From assembly GCA_009760855.2 (NCBI GenBank), contig WPIO01000007.1, positions 8,137,001 through 8,201,000 on the forward strand: DNA of 64,000 nt. Direction: 5' to 3'. The notes under the pieces were generated by a model, which saw only the letters and a list, made by a program, of their open reading frames with translations, did not search any database and had not been told where the DNA came from. Source of the DNA: Cristatella mucedo. Its lineage: Eukaryota; Bryozoa; Phylactolaemata; Cristatellidae. A program made the position numbers and the translations under genes. This document shows, in pieces, positions 52,818-63,620 of this stretch; positions within the stretch are counted from its first letter, which is position 1; every line of letters begins with the position of its first letter.

Positions 52818-53255
52818 CTTTAAGGCGATGCGCTACTTGATGGGGAGCCAGTGCAGGTCAGTGAGAAGTGGCGTAGCGAGGCAATTGTGACAGAACAGTT
52901 CATGCATGACATGCATGCCTAGCTGCCGAGTTTCACACCTGTAAACGTCTTATTGCAGAGGCCGGAAGACCTTCGAATGGTGAGGTACATGAGTCAAGAC
53001 GGGATGTCACAAACCATGGGCCGCCTTTGATCCGATATCTCTGTCTAAGCTGACCTAAATGTTTGCAATTGTTCGAGGCTGAGAGTAGGAAGACTTTACT
53101 GACGCGGTCGTCTAGTGAAAGGAAACTTTAGAAGATAACATCCAGATTACGTGCACAAGTTACAGGAAATATGCTGACCGAGCGAACTTAGAGGATTTGA
53201 TTTTCCAACACAATCCAAGTAACGCTAGGTTTGCTCATAACTAATTGGTCTAACG
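52818..53255 (-). mobile_element. L2-like LINE ORF2 fragment, opposite orientation
   Basis: Antisense ORF2 blocks (GGAGCCAGTGCAGGTC, TAGCTGCCGAGTTTC, GTCAAGACGGGATGTCAC) directly behind the plus-strand copy. Confidence 0.75.
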
Positions 53256-53376
53256 ATTACCGATTTAAAAGACTTAGGTACAACCCCTTTTTCCAGAGAC
53301 GCATTAAAAGTCTCGGTTATGGCTGGGAAGGTTTTTCTGCCAGTGAAGACCACAAAGATGATAGTATAGGGTCTTC

Positions 53377-53379
<3 letters not shown>

Positions 53380-53464
<85 letters not shown>
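53380..53464 (+). repeat. GA microsatellite
   Basis: About 84 bp of uninterrupted GA. Confidence 0.98.
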
Positions 53465-53465
<1 letters not shown>

Positions 53466-53599
53466 CTTTTTACTACATTGCATGCAGAAACCTCGGAAAA
53501 TCTCTTAAGGAAAGTCACTTGTTTCGATTCAACAATTGCTTTAGTCCAAGGGGGCTTTGAGGAGGCACGAATGTGCACATTTTTCTGTGAAGAAAGCGG

Positions 53600-54555
53600 A
53601 AAACTTGTCGGCCGAGCCATTAATATCTGGCTATTTTCTCAGAGTTGGCCAGCAAATTGTTTACCGTCTTAAAATCAATTTTGGGTCTGACTGACAAGAC
53701 TTCAGTTTTCGAGTGAAAAAAGAAGCCTGGCTTTTTTAAGCTTCCGGGTGTAAACTCGAAGGAAGTCTTTGAAAATGACCAGGTCGTTATCTGAGCCGGA
53801 CTTCTTAAAGGCGTTTAAGGCGTCTTAAGGGCCTTCAAGCCTACGCTTAACACAAACCTCTTTAAAAAAAATTTCGGAAATTGAAAGGAATCTCCTCAAC
53901 TCTGTCAGACGGACAGAATATATGGGAGCATGCTCGTCAAGGACACTCCTCAGTGTCATGTTCACTGTATCAGTGACGGTATCAAGAGCAGGAAAAGTAA
54001 AACAAGACAAGAGAAATCATCCAAGATGGCCGGTGGGGGCACAAGGTCAGTGGGGCAGGCATCCTTAGGGATCGCGAGATCTAGGATATAACCACGGACG
54101 TGAGTGGTATGATTACGATGTTGGACCAAACCAGAGTTATCCAGCCAGTCAAGAAATGAGCGGACCTGGCTGTTGCTAGGGTTATCATAGTGAATAATGG
54201 AAATCAGTAACGGCCTGTCACCAGCAAATATTCCAGTGAGAACCTACGAAAAGAGATTTATAAACGAGTTTAGGCAGCCATGAGGTCGGTATATTACAAC
54301 AGTGAGAGGCATGCGTGGACTTTGATGAGGACCTGATTGCACCCGATTCAAATAATGGCTCACGCAAAAAACCGCAAATCTTATAGCCCAACGATTCACG
54401 AAAAACAATAGCAACCCACCACCAAGCTTGTCAGACCGCATGGACTAAAGAATGGGAAGCCGCGTGAGGTGGTCCCAGATATACAGCTACCAGAGCAGGG
54501 ATCCACGTCTCGGTCAGCAGAAATGCACCTAGCTTCTCCTGGAAAACCTGATTTC
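53600..54555 (-). mobile_element. LINE APE-type endonuclease fragment
   Basis: The minus strand decodes (with breaks) FLLTETWIPALV, VVIYRPHGCLNSFINLF, NPSNSQVRSFLDWLDNSGL and THVRGYILDLAI. This is the order of motifs in the apurinic-endonuclease domain at the N-terminus of non-LTR ORF2. It is the only 5' part of a LINE in the window. It ends where a plus-strand 3' copy begins. Confidence 0.75.
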
Positions 54556-55165
54556 GGATAAGTGTCCGGCTTGTCTATGGTGAGCGTCGCTGTTACCACA
54601 TCACACCACTTCTTGCCGACCTGCATTGGCTACCAGTCAAACAAGGCATCGATTTCAAGGTTTTGTCGCTCACTTTTAGGTTCCTTCATTCTTTGGCTCC
54701 AGCCTATCTGTCAGATCTACTCCCCCACCAGACCAAGCATCGTACCACCCGCTTTTCGGAAACTGTTTACCTATACCTCATACAAACCTCAAATCATTTG
54801 AAGACCGCGCCTCTAGGTCGTATGGTCCCAAAGCCTGGAACTCACTACCGACTTCCGTCACGACATCCCTTGACTTGATGTTTAAAAAGAAATTAAAAAC
54901 GCACCTATTTCTCACAGCATTTAGTGGGTCCCCGTGATTCGTCCTTCATGTGCTTATGCGTGCTGACACAGTTGCATGCTGCCACTAACCACACTTGCAT
55001 GCTGACTCTGTGCATGTTCAACCTAACCATGTTACTCATGTTGTTAATCAAGCATGATATTTCTACTCACCATTCGATCGTTTCCTTTGCAGCAAATGTA
55101 AAGCACCTAGAAAGAGATTGAATTCTCTGAGGGCAATTTATCAAGTGTATTATTATTATTAATTT
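54555..55165 (+). mobile_element. L2-like LINE 3' half with intact 3' end
   Basis: CLSMVSVAVTTSHHFLPTC...YLSDLLPHQTKHRTTRFSET, then the 3' UTR, hairpin AAAGCACCTAGAAAGAGATT and ATT tail. Confidence 0.9.
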
Positions 55166-55169
55166 AAGT

Positions 55170-56540
55170 AACACCTTGGTATTTAGCGAGCGGACAATTA
55201 CGGGTGGAATTTAAGAGGCTGCCCAATAACGATGAAGTGGCTTGCATTCTAGTCGGCGCTGCCCCTTCGAATTTAAATAGAACCTTAGCAACGGCCGTCT
55301 TTTCACATAACGCTGAGGCTATGGAGCGAGTGAGCTACTACCGCAACGAGTCCTAATCACGGCTTAACTTATTGGTCGTAGGTTTGATAGCCGAGCTATC
55401 GATAGGGCGAACGCAGGATTCAGAAAGGTTCTTATGACCAGCCGAAAAAAGTCCCTCCGGCAGCTATCGACTAATGGCGACGTCGCACCTAATGCTAAGC
55501 AGGTCCGGCTTTGAGTAGCATATCGGAGGACAGCTCATGAACGGTCACAACGAAGATAGCAGAAGAACACCGTAAGGTATCATGAAGAAGTCAGGTAAAA
55601 GTGCACACCAACTCGGAGTCACCCGTGGCCGCTCTCTAACGTAAGGAGGTATAGGAGCAGCAAGGCATGCGACGCCACGATGGCAGTGTCAAGAATTTGT
55701 AGAGGCTCACTTGGTCAACCTTGATTCACGAAACACAAAGAAAGTGTAGCGAAATTTATTAGCAACATAACGAACAAGCAATGCTGCACTTCGTGACTCG
55801 GCAGCACAAGGAAGAGGAAGACCGCAGCACATGCAGCTCTCACTTAGGGCGCCTGCTGTTTAACAATGGCAGACACTGTGCGCATATACCCTGTAATTGT
55901 GCAAAAAGACTAGTCGCACCGCTTATTTTTTAGCGGTCAGAAGCTGCCACCTATGAACGTCTAACATTCGAGCTGAACTTGGGGTCCATTTTAAGACAAG
56001 AGCAGCCTTCACCTGTGGTTAGTAACATTAATAACTAGCATTCTGGCTGAATATCAATAATACAGCCGCGACTAGCGAAATCATACGAAGCTTGGAACAC
56101 AGCGAGAGGTGAATACAAAGCTGCAAAACTAGGTCATCCGAGTAGGATGCTCAATAAACATGTGTGACCAAAGCAACCAGCCTGGACATTTACACCTCTT
56201 TCGTCTGCATATTGGCTTCCATCCGCCCGGAAGGAGGATGGTGCCAAGACGAATTTCGTAGTGCAGATGCAGGTAGCTCGTCGTCGTTTCATCAGGTAGC
56301 CCAAAAAAAGTGTTGCAGCAGCCAGAATCGTTACAGCGCATGCGTTAGTCAGCTGGAAGCCAAAGCAACAAGGCTACCATTCGGCCATGCAGGCAGACAG
56401 TGGTCCCACTTGTGGCAAGTCCCACTACTGGCAAGCTAAGGTGCTGCAGCAGCTAGCTTGATGGTGACTAGTCGAGCATTTGCAAGACACTGAGATCCTG
56501 ATCTGCTGCTGACAGAGCTGCTTCGAGCACCGTTTAAGTG
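55170..56540. other. Downstream flank of the CDK14/15-like gene
   Basis: No convincing coding exon. It probably includes the kinase 3' UTR (minus strand; candidate AATAAA near 55,758-55,763). A minus-strand ORF at 56,341-56,129 has a hydrophobic segment but no family match. Confidence 0.35.
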
Positions 56541-56543
56541 TAT

Positions 56544-56656
56544 CTACACGACAGCATAGGTCTGGTTGAACCTAGGATTAGTCCGAATAGAATTCCTTGT
56601 TGGTTGGTCTGCTTCAAGGAAGAGCTGGCATCCCCGTACAGAGCAGACAGAGTCCA
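56544..56656 (-). CDS. CDK14/15: CDK14/15-like terminal coding exon
   Basis: 113 bp, acceptor TATCTTTGCAG, stop TAG at 56546-56544. It encodes 36 residues. The first part aligns with the family's SIFTV..V.LQPEA tail; the remainder, ending TYAVV, is unlike the vertebrate C-terminus and might act as a PDZ ligand (inference). Confidence 0.78.
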
Positions 56657-59600
56657 CTGCAAAGATAAGCCGCATTACCACATTATATGATAAGAAAATA
56701 CACCGATGCCGATCACTTTCTTTGGCATGGAATCTTTAACTGATGGTTTCCAGATGTGAAACACATTGAAACCCACGTCCTGACAGAAAGTGGGTAAGCT
56801 ATGTCACAAATAAAAGTAGCTCTCTAAAAGATCATTCGTACAAATTGAAAGCATAATTATCAATTATATCCGGATTAGGTTCTGTTTGTGCATTTTGCAG
56901 GTCCAATACCCTGCCACAGCAGTGCTGCACGACCAAGTCGGAGATTCATAAGACGTACACCTTCAGGCTAGTCGCTCAAAGGAGTAAATCGAATGCTGAA
57001 AAGAAATCGCGTGAACTGAGTAGTGTTAACATGTACAATTTCCACACTATGTGTAAGCAAACAAAGTTTATACAGATGGAACTCCGGCCAATGAGCCTTA
57101 GGATCTGTAATCTTAATAATAACAATATCGGGCACTTCACATATGCAACGGGCTCGAGCCTATGACCTCGGTCATCAAATACATTCACTAATCTTGGTTG
57201 TGGTGAGCACCTTAACCATTGGGCCAAACCATCCTTGCTTGGATCGACTCTTTTGCGCCTTACAGCCCTCCAACTAGTTGATGCCACAGGGGCAAGTTCT
57301 GGTCTCCTCCTTCACTTAAACCTCTGGCCAGCTCTTGTCGGCTAGCATTAACTCACAGATCTGGGGGGGGGAAGGACAGTAATAGAAAGGAAGGTAGGTA
57401 GACCCAGCACGCCAACAATAGCATACCAATTGAGTATGTATACCCTTCTACTAAACACCGGAAGAGAGCTGAGGAGCAATATGGGTACATCCTGTGGACT
57501 AGCAGTTGTGTGACCTAGATGACCTAGATTAAGTGGTGAGTGATGCAAACTCCGGATTTAATCATGGACGATATACATAGAAGTGTCACTCGATCGACCA
57601 GAACCAAGACGAAACTTGTCATTCAGCAGTCCTAGGTCTCGCTTCCGCCTCTAACCATGCCACCTCCGGGTAAGTACACATAAACAACAATGACATCGCT
57701 TGGCTTGTAATATGCATCAATCTGTGCATGTTATCACTAAATAGTTGCATGCTTCCTTTCCAGCATATGTAAAGTGCCCAGAAAGAAACTCATTTCTCTC
57801 AGGATGCAATACAATGTCATATAATTATCATAATTATTATAGTGAGGTTCTAGAGTCATTATGACAGTCCTACTACAGACCAACTCATGCACACAGTAAA
57901 TGCTTTGATTGCAATGAAGGCTTTATGGTGCAAAGAAATAACTTTCTCGGTGTTTACTTGCAGACCAGCTGCAAAAGACTGGTAGCTCAAAGTCACTACT
58001 GAGCGATGCGGTTTAGGGAGCATCAACGACCGAGCGAGACAAGGGTTTAACGAGAGCTCCGACTGGATCGTGCCACAATTATCGAATTATTCCAACAACA
58101 GCAACAAATAGCCGCTACTCGTTACTTGGAGCCTGTCATACTCAGGAAGCATCTATGGCGACCGAAGAGCAAAAGTTTCCAAAACGATAATCAAGTTATC
58201 GAAGACCGACACACATGCAGGAGATCTGAGTAAAGCAATCGCAACGACTCTCGATAGAATGGCCTCACAAAAAAGTGACTAGGAACACTTTAGCCCCACT
58301 TTGCTGCAGCTTTCCAGGACTTTAGCACTAAGAAAGAAGTCCAAGTGGCCCGCATAGTCGACCGATTCTTTCGCCAATCCCATTCGGATGGCCCCCATTC
58401 GGATGATCCCATTTGGATGACGACACTTAGGATTAGTAAAGCACCAGCACAATGTAGGCGAACAGCCTCGGCAGCTTGACGTTAATAGACAGCCGCTAAC
58501 AGTTTACAGACGATTGGCTGCACAGGTGCCTGCCCCCAAGCAGCTTACCGTAAACATGCCACCGAGCCGTGTCACCCTGTTTTGCCTGGCATCTGGAGCC
58601 GGCGATGAGCATCAGCTGCACTGCCGCCAGCTTTGTTTACAGCCAGTATGGCGATCGGATTGACTGAAGTGGTTCCCTGAGCGGGAAGCGCTGGGCAAGA
58701 CCCGGGCAATTACAGCCGATGGCTGGGCCACATTCCTTCAGCTGCACCGCGGCCCAGAGGCCTGCTCAAACGTAGCCCGAGGTGGGGAGCAGTGCCCGAT
58801 CATAAATATAAACACGATTATCGCCATCAGAACAGAAGTGCAAGAGTGCCAATGCTTATTCAGATATACGTGAACACGTGGTGGAACTCGAAGGGGAGCC
58901 TTAGCATCGCGCAGGCAGCAGTGCACTCGTCACTGAAACCTGCAAGTGCAGAGCTGCTCTACCGAAGTGCAGCGCCAAGGCACGAACTCCAAAAGCAGCA
59001 GCTCCGCCTCGGAATTGAAGCGTGCTGCACAGCGACTTTCGACACCGCAGCAAAGCCAGAGAGGGGTAATAATAATAATGCACTTGGATAAAGCGCCCTC
59101 AGAGAACTCAATCTTTTTCTAGGCGCTTTACATTTGCTGCAAAGGGAATGACTACAGCCGACATGCCCACGGAGCCTCATACCCTGTTCGGGCACTCGGA
59201 TCGACCCGGAAAGGATGCATCAGACAGCGTGGCCAGTTTCCAAGGCCTAACGCCTCCCCATCACCATCCCAGATTTGCTAGCAAGCCAGCAACGTTCTAC
59301 CGGTCACTGGTTGGCACGTTGTGAGTGCGCTAGGCTTCTGGTCTGAAAGCTGCATAGACATGACGGAAAAGCTAACGCTTCGAGGAGCTATTTAATTAAT
59401 TAGGGTTCCAGAATTTCCAAAGTCAAGTGCTGAGATTTCTGGTCACAGACGACTGCAAGAGAACAGCAGAATATAAGACCTTTTGAGAAACAATGACTTG
59501 TGTACTTCTCTGTGATTTAGCCACTTCCTAATGTGTCATTTGTCAAACAATTTGGATGGGAGTCCCAACGAGCCACCAAATGACACTAGAAACTAAATTA

Positions 59601-61475
59601 ACCGAGAGTCGCAAATTCACACGAGAAACAGTTGCGTACATTATGTAATGTAGTGTAATGTATCTCCGTCAGTAACTCCACAAAGTCATAAAGACCATGT
59701 GGGCGTTACGCAGGAGAGTTTTGTATAGCGCACTCACAGCCTAAGCGGCTTTCGGTACGCATTCGGTAGCCAACAGACTTCGTCTCACGCAACAAAGAGA
59801 AAGTGGGAAGCGTAGCAGAGTCAGGAGAGCAGTTGAGGTAGTGAGTAGCATAGAAGTAGCAGCTCAGGACCGCTGAAAAAGATGTGCCATAGTCGGCAGT
59901 AGGAGAGTAGTTGTCGTAGAAGCCAGTCAACATTGCAGGTGATACATACTAATTATATAGTCGTGAAGTGCCAAGAAGAGTATTCTTTCTGGGGAACTCA
60001 CATATTCTGGAAAGGAAGCATATCAACTGATTGAGGCAATAGCACGTCAAATTTCAGCACACTTAAGCGAGGCGCAGCTAAATGACCAGAGTCGGAGGAG
60101 CGGGTGGCACGAGGGAGGACGAGAAATAATTATATCAGATGTAAAAACATGTAACAGGCATGCAGGAACCGAATGCTCTGCTTGACGAGGAGCCAGAGCA
60201 GGGCAGAGCAAAGTGGTGATGTGAGAGAGGCAACATTTGCAACGTCCACTACACAAAAGCATAGCTACTGAGTTTTGCACCATCTACGCTTTGTTGCATA
60301 TTAACCAATTAGCAATTGCAGGGCATCCTTTGAGAGAAAGAGAGTGTATGTGCAAATATTTGCTGAGTGTATGTGCAAATATTTGCTAACAATGATATTA
60401 TGGCTAAAAAAGGCCAATCCTAGCAAACAATGCACAGCTTCAAGGTAGAAGCTGTAGCCTAATGCTTATCAGTACCACAATTTTCATGGTAGAGCAAATA
60501 AAATCCTGGTGTCTTTCAGTGAAGAAAAAACTAGGATGCTGTTATTTGGTTTTGCGTCAAGTATTTAAGATCTTTTGAAAGATTCTGGAGTGGGAAGAGT
60601 GCTGGTGTGAACATGCAAAGTGCTCGATAGCACCGATTCAGTCAGGACAGCATTGGTGTGAGCACATTGGAGTCGGTATCGACAATAGGGCTTTGAATGT
60701 GATATCCGACCACTTTGAGGTCCAGCAAGAGAGTACCAATTGCCAAATAGCCCATTACTGCGACCAGATGCTCAGTTTCCTGCCCTAATAGCTCGCAGGG
60801 TTTCGCTAGGGGAAGGCACAGAGCCATGATGAAGCCCATGATTCGGTTTACAAAAACAGAAGCACTGGCTAACTCTATGCTTACCTCCAAAGACTACCCT
60901 GTTGCCCTAAGGGCAGACTAGTAGGCTTTACTCTTTATTATTCATTTTATAAGCACCAGGCTGACTCATAACTCTGAACTAGAGCCCAGGCCTCCTCCAG
61001 CAGGAGCTGCATGTGGCTTTCAAGTGGCAGTGTGGGCAATGATAATTACCGTCTGATGATGGCTGATTACTGACAGCTAGCCTCCCGAGCACTGCCAAAC
61101 CAGGATGGTCACACAGCAGGAAGCCTCTGAGGGCTAAAGCTTGGAAGCATTGCAGAGCAACCCAGAGCGGCAGCAAGCTGCCGCTCTGGGTTGCTACCAC
61201 CGCGCTTGCATCGCTCGACGAGGCGATCGCAGCTGCGGCGATGAGTTGACAGTGACATTCTGCGCTGCGGCGCAGCAAGCAAATGCAAAAATTCATTACA
61301 CAATCGAGGCTGTTTGCTGCCACCGAAACGGTAGGCCGTGTCACAGCCGGCCGTGACCAGCAGCCGCCGCCCGCTACACTGTACCTGAAGAGAGCTGATG
61401 CAGCTCCTGTGGGAGGTCGTCGAAGTACTGGTGCCGCAAGGCAGCGCGAGCAGAGATTCGGAGGTGAGGCTGCAG
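56544..61475 (-). CDS. CDK14/15: PFTAIRE-type cyclin-dependent kinase (CDK14/15, Eip63E), last two coding exons
   Basis: Two exons join in frame: 61475-61385 (phase 0 start, phase 1 end) and 56656-56544 (completes Val, ends at TAG). The first encodes kinase subdomain XI, LQPHLRISARAALRHQYFDD, then LPQELHQLSS. The second continues DSVCSVRGCQLFLEADQPTR and ends NQTYAVV. The joined segment matches residue for residue the spacing of the CDK14/CDK15 tail (RLSAQAAL.HEYFSDLP..L.EL....SIFTV..V.L.PEA). That tail is specific to PFTAIRE kinases. CDK14 pairs with membrane-tethered cyclin Y and phosphorylates LRP6 in Wnt signalling. The preceding exon (the AEDLA..LL segment) and the rest of the kinase domain are not found up to 64,000 and should lie to the right. 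The intron between these exons is 4.7 kb. An AATAAA reads on the minus strand near 55,758-55,763. Confidence 0.82.
57105..57240 (-). mobile_element. SINE-A, degenerate copy
   Basis: Antisense B box GGGCTCGAGCC and A box region GAGCACCTTAACCATTGGG, in the CDK14/15-like intron. Confidence 0.65.
57715..57840 (+). mobile_element. L2-like LINE 3' end, diverged
   Basis: CATGTTATCACTAAATAG, AAAGTGCCCAGAAAGAAACT ... GGATGCAAT hairpin and AT-rich tail. Confidence 0.7.
57845..59060. other. Intronic sequence of the CDK14/15-like gene, no recognised feature
   Basis: Moderately GC-rich. Short ORFs lack motifs. No splice-supported exon found. Confidence 0.35.
59065..59150 (-). mobile_element. L2-like LINE, minimal 3'-end insertion (about 85 bp)
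   Basis: Tail, complete hairpin AAAGCGCCCTCAGAGAACTC ... CTAGGCGCTTT and TTTGCTGCAAAGGGAA only. Shows extreme 5' truncation. Confidence 0.9.
59650..60340 (-). mobile_element. LINE-associated repeat (R3, R2 and diverged LINE)
   Basis: 59,650-59,715 is antisense to 52,200-52,262 (sharing TAACGCCCACAT and TTACTGACGGAGATAC-type words). 59,715-59,935 matches R2 at 2,095-2,370. 59,985-60,330 is a diverged LINE 3' part. The serial arrangement suggests one longer element. Confidence 0.55.
61156..61195. repeat. Perfect 19-bp inverted repeat, 2-nt spacer
   Basis: AGCAACCCAGAGCGGCAGC and its exact complement flank AA. In RNA it would form a 19-bp hairpin. It lies in the intron just 190 bp downstream (minus strand) of the CDK14/15-like penultimate exon. 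Confidence 0.95.
61385..61475 (-). CDS. CDK14/15: CDK14/15-like penultimate exon (kinase subdomain XI)
   Basis: 91 bp, acceptor with a T10 tract ending GTAG, donor CTTCAG then GTACAG. It encodes 30 residues including the invariant subdomain XI Arg (RISA) and the ALRHQYF helix. It sits at the edge of a GC-rich block of the intron. Confidence 0.82.
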
Positions 61476-61479
61476 CTAC

Positions 61480-63090
61480 AAAAAAAAAACGCATGGACCT
61501 CGTGCTCTACAAGTGCGGAGCGGAGCGCCGGGTCATACATAGCAAAGAGGCCGCACGAAGAGCTAAAACAATCAGAGGCAATTTTCGGAGGGGGAAAGGG
61601 GCAAATTCGCTCTCTCAAGGAGCCGAAAGTGATGCCGCCGCCGACTGCCAGTCGCTTCGGGGAGGAAGTGAGTCGGCCGGTGCTAGCCGACAGCAGCACC
61701 GTTCGGAGGCGAGACCGAGCGTGGTGCACCGAGTGTGGCGATCGGATCGTCCTGTGAGTGCCAGCAAGATTTTCTCCTTGCCCAGCAGTGTGCCGAAGAG
61801 CGGCACAAGAGCTCCTTGAGGCACGAGCGCCCGGCAAGCTCAGGCACCACAGGCGTAGCTCGCATTCGGCGTGGGCAGCGCGCCTACATGCCGGTGCATG
61901 GAGCACAAGTGCATCCCGGCAAAACAAACGCATTTCCGAGGGCCACTCGGCCGCCACTGCTCTTGCAACAGCTGCCACCGGCTGAGCCGCTCGATGGAGC
62001 TATCTCTTGGGCCTCGGCGGCGGCCTGCCCGCGGGTGCGTGAACAGCAGCCTGCGCCGTCACGTAGGGGAAGAAGAACGAGGTGCACGCGGCGATCAGTT
62101 CGGGATCGATTGCAGTCCCGTCGGAGACGGCTGCGCTTGTGGGGCACGCGATGGGACTAGTGCTGCGGGGGGGGGGGGCCCCCCCCCCCGGCGTCGACTT
62201 TCCGTCCCTACTGCCTTGTTGGCAAGCTCGCACGGCTCGGGCCCAACTAGCCACATTTGGAGGTGGCAACCGGCCTAGCATCGGCAAAGCGACCGGCATC
62301 TCGACAAAGAGAGCGACCACCTCGATCGCTCGAGGGCTTGCCACGCGCCTGGACAAAGAGAGCTTCTGCTGCTGCTGGAAAGGGCACGCTCACCAGACAG
62401 CGCACTGAGCAGCAAGGATGCGAGCTTAATGGCGAGCTGATCAGAAATGCTAAAGAGTAGGGCGACCGTCGAGGATGGCTACAGCAGCTGGCCACAATGC
62501 ACGGCCAGAGGAATAAGAAAAGGACAAAGGGCGAGCTGAACAGCTGAATCCGCAGTCACTGGGCAGCAGAGAGATGCAGCAATCGAGGCAAGCACACGAG
62601 CGAGTGTCGGTGCTACGGCAGCAAGATCAGAACCGGTGCGATTTCGTATCCATCTGCTGCTTCTGCATGCATGCGGCCTGCATGCAATAGGCACCCGCCT
62701 ACAGCACAGGCGGCGGCCTGCACTAGCCAGCCGAAGAAGAGCTGGCTAAGAGAGGGCTGGAGTGACTGCTGGGACAAGCCATGGCAGAAGCACAGCATGC
62801 CAGATGACATCAGCTTAATCAGCTGCGGGCAGCACGCGGTAGCTAAATGACACAGCAGGACACTTCTCTACTTTCTCCCACTCTTGGGGAAGTGGGCGAA
62901 TGCTGCCGAGCCAAAGCCTCAAGAGAGTAAGTACACCTAGTAACAGGTAGCTCCAGAATAGAGAAATAGGGAAATTAGCATGCTCACCAGCTGGCATGAG
63001 ATCACACGGGTCGCATAGATAACACACAGATCTCGAGGAGACTGTATCGAATCCTTATCAAACATTCAGCTAAAGTACTGCCTTATGAGC
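61480..63090. other. GC-rich intronic block of the CDK14/15-like gene
   Basis: CpG-rich between about 61,140 and 62,500, then ordinary. Long ORFs on both strands appear to be composition-driven. I searched this stretch for upstream kinase motifs (HRDLKPQN, DFGLA, APE) and found none. An internal promoter is possible but unproved. Confidence 0.35.
62167..62189 (+). repeat. G12C11 homopolymer palindrome
   Basis: Twelve G followed directly by eleven C. Able to fold on itself; also a classic place for an assembly or sequencing artefact. Confidence 0.9.
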
Positions 63091-63094
63091 AGGA

Positions 63095-63620
63095 TAATAG
63101 TAATAATAATAAGCGCCCTCAGAGAACTCAATCTCTTTATAAGCACTTTACATTTGCTGCAAAGGAAGCAGGATAGACTGGTTAGTAGTGGCATGCTCAA
63201 TGACAACAAGCATAACATGGTTAGAGGTGACATGCACAGGATCAGCATGCAAATATGGTTAGTGCCAGCACGCATAAGCACGCAAAGGACAAATCACATG
63301 GATCCACTAAATGCTGTGTTGTGATGTGGCAACTGCGACATTCACGACAGATAAGCCTAGCTGCAGAGTTTTGCACCAGCTGTAAGCACCTAATTGCACC
63401 TGCCGGTAGGTCAGCAAGCAGTGTTTTAGCTTCTTTTTAAATATAGTCAATTCAGGGGATGTCGTGACGCCAGTCGGAAGTGAGTTCCAGGCTTTGGGAG
63501 CATACGAACGGTCTAAAGGCACGGTCTCCAAAGGATTTGAGGTTTGTACGAGGTTTAGGTAAATGATTTGATTACGAAAAGCAGGTGGTACGATGTCTAT
63601 TGGACAATAACTAATTTGGA
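63095..63620 (-). mobile_element. L2-like LINE 3' part with shuffled internal order
   Basis: Hairpin GCGCCCTCAGAGAACTC and 3' UTR are normal up to AAATGCTGT (about 63,316). Then about 105 bp of more upstream ORF2 sequence (GTGGCAACTGCGACATTCAC ... CAGCAAGCAGTG) is interposed before the expected TTTTAGCTTCTTTTTAAAT block at about 63,424. Confidence 0.85.

Noticed and set aside
56129-56341. Minus-strand ORF with a membrane-like segment, considered as a CISD/mitoNEET-type exon
   Set aside because: The iron-sulfur CDGSH motif is absent and no usable donor follows the hydrophobic segment.
60642-60890. Possible alternative last exon of the kinase (acceptor CCTTCCCCTAG near 60,802, reading KPCELLGQETEHL... 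to a stop)
   Set aside because: Phase fits, but the translation lacks the SIFTV..V.L tail of PFTAIRE kinases, which the exon at 56,656-56,544 has. It could still be an alternative exon.
60979-61130. Zinc-knuckle-like CPHCHLKATCSSC reading on the minus strand near the end of an ORF
   Set aside because: Acceptor is poor, no family match, and the kinase model explains splicing through this region as intron.
61735-61805. Apparent micro-intron (GTGAGT ... CAG) between two plus-strand ORFs
   Set aside because: The flanking reading frames are composition-driven, carry no domain and lie antisense within the kinase intron.
62815-63027. Upstream CDK exon suggested by LGSIRPLPQEWEK on the minus strand
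   Set aside because: It lacks the LGTP..E.WPG pattern expected there and no phase-0 donor fits exon 61,475-61,385.
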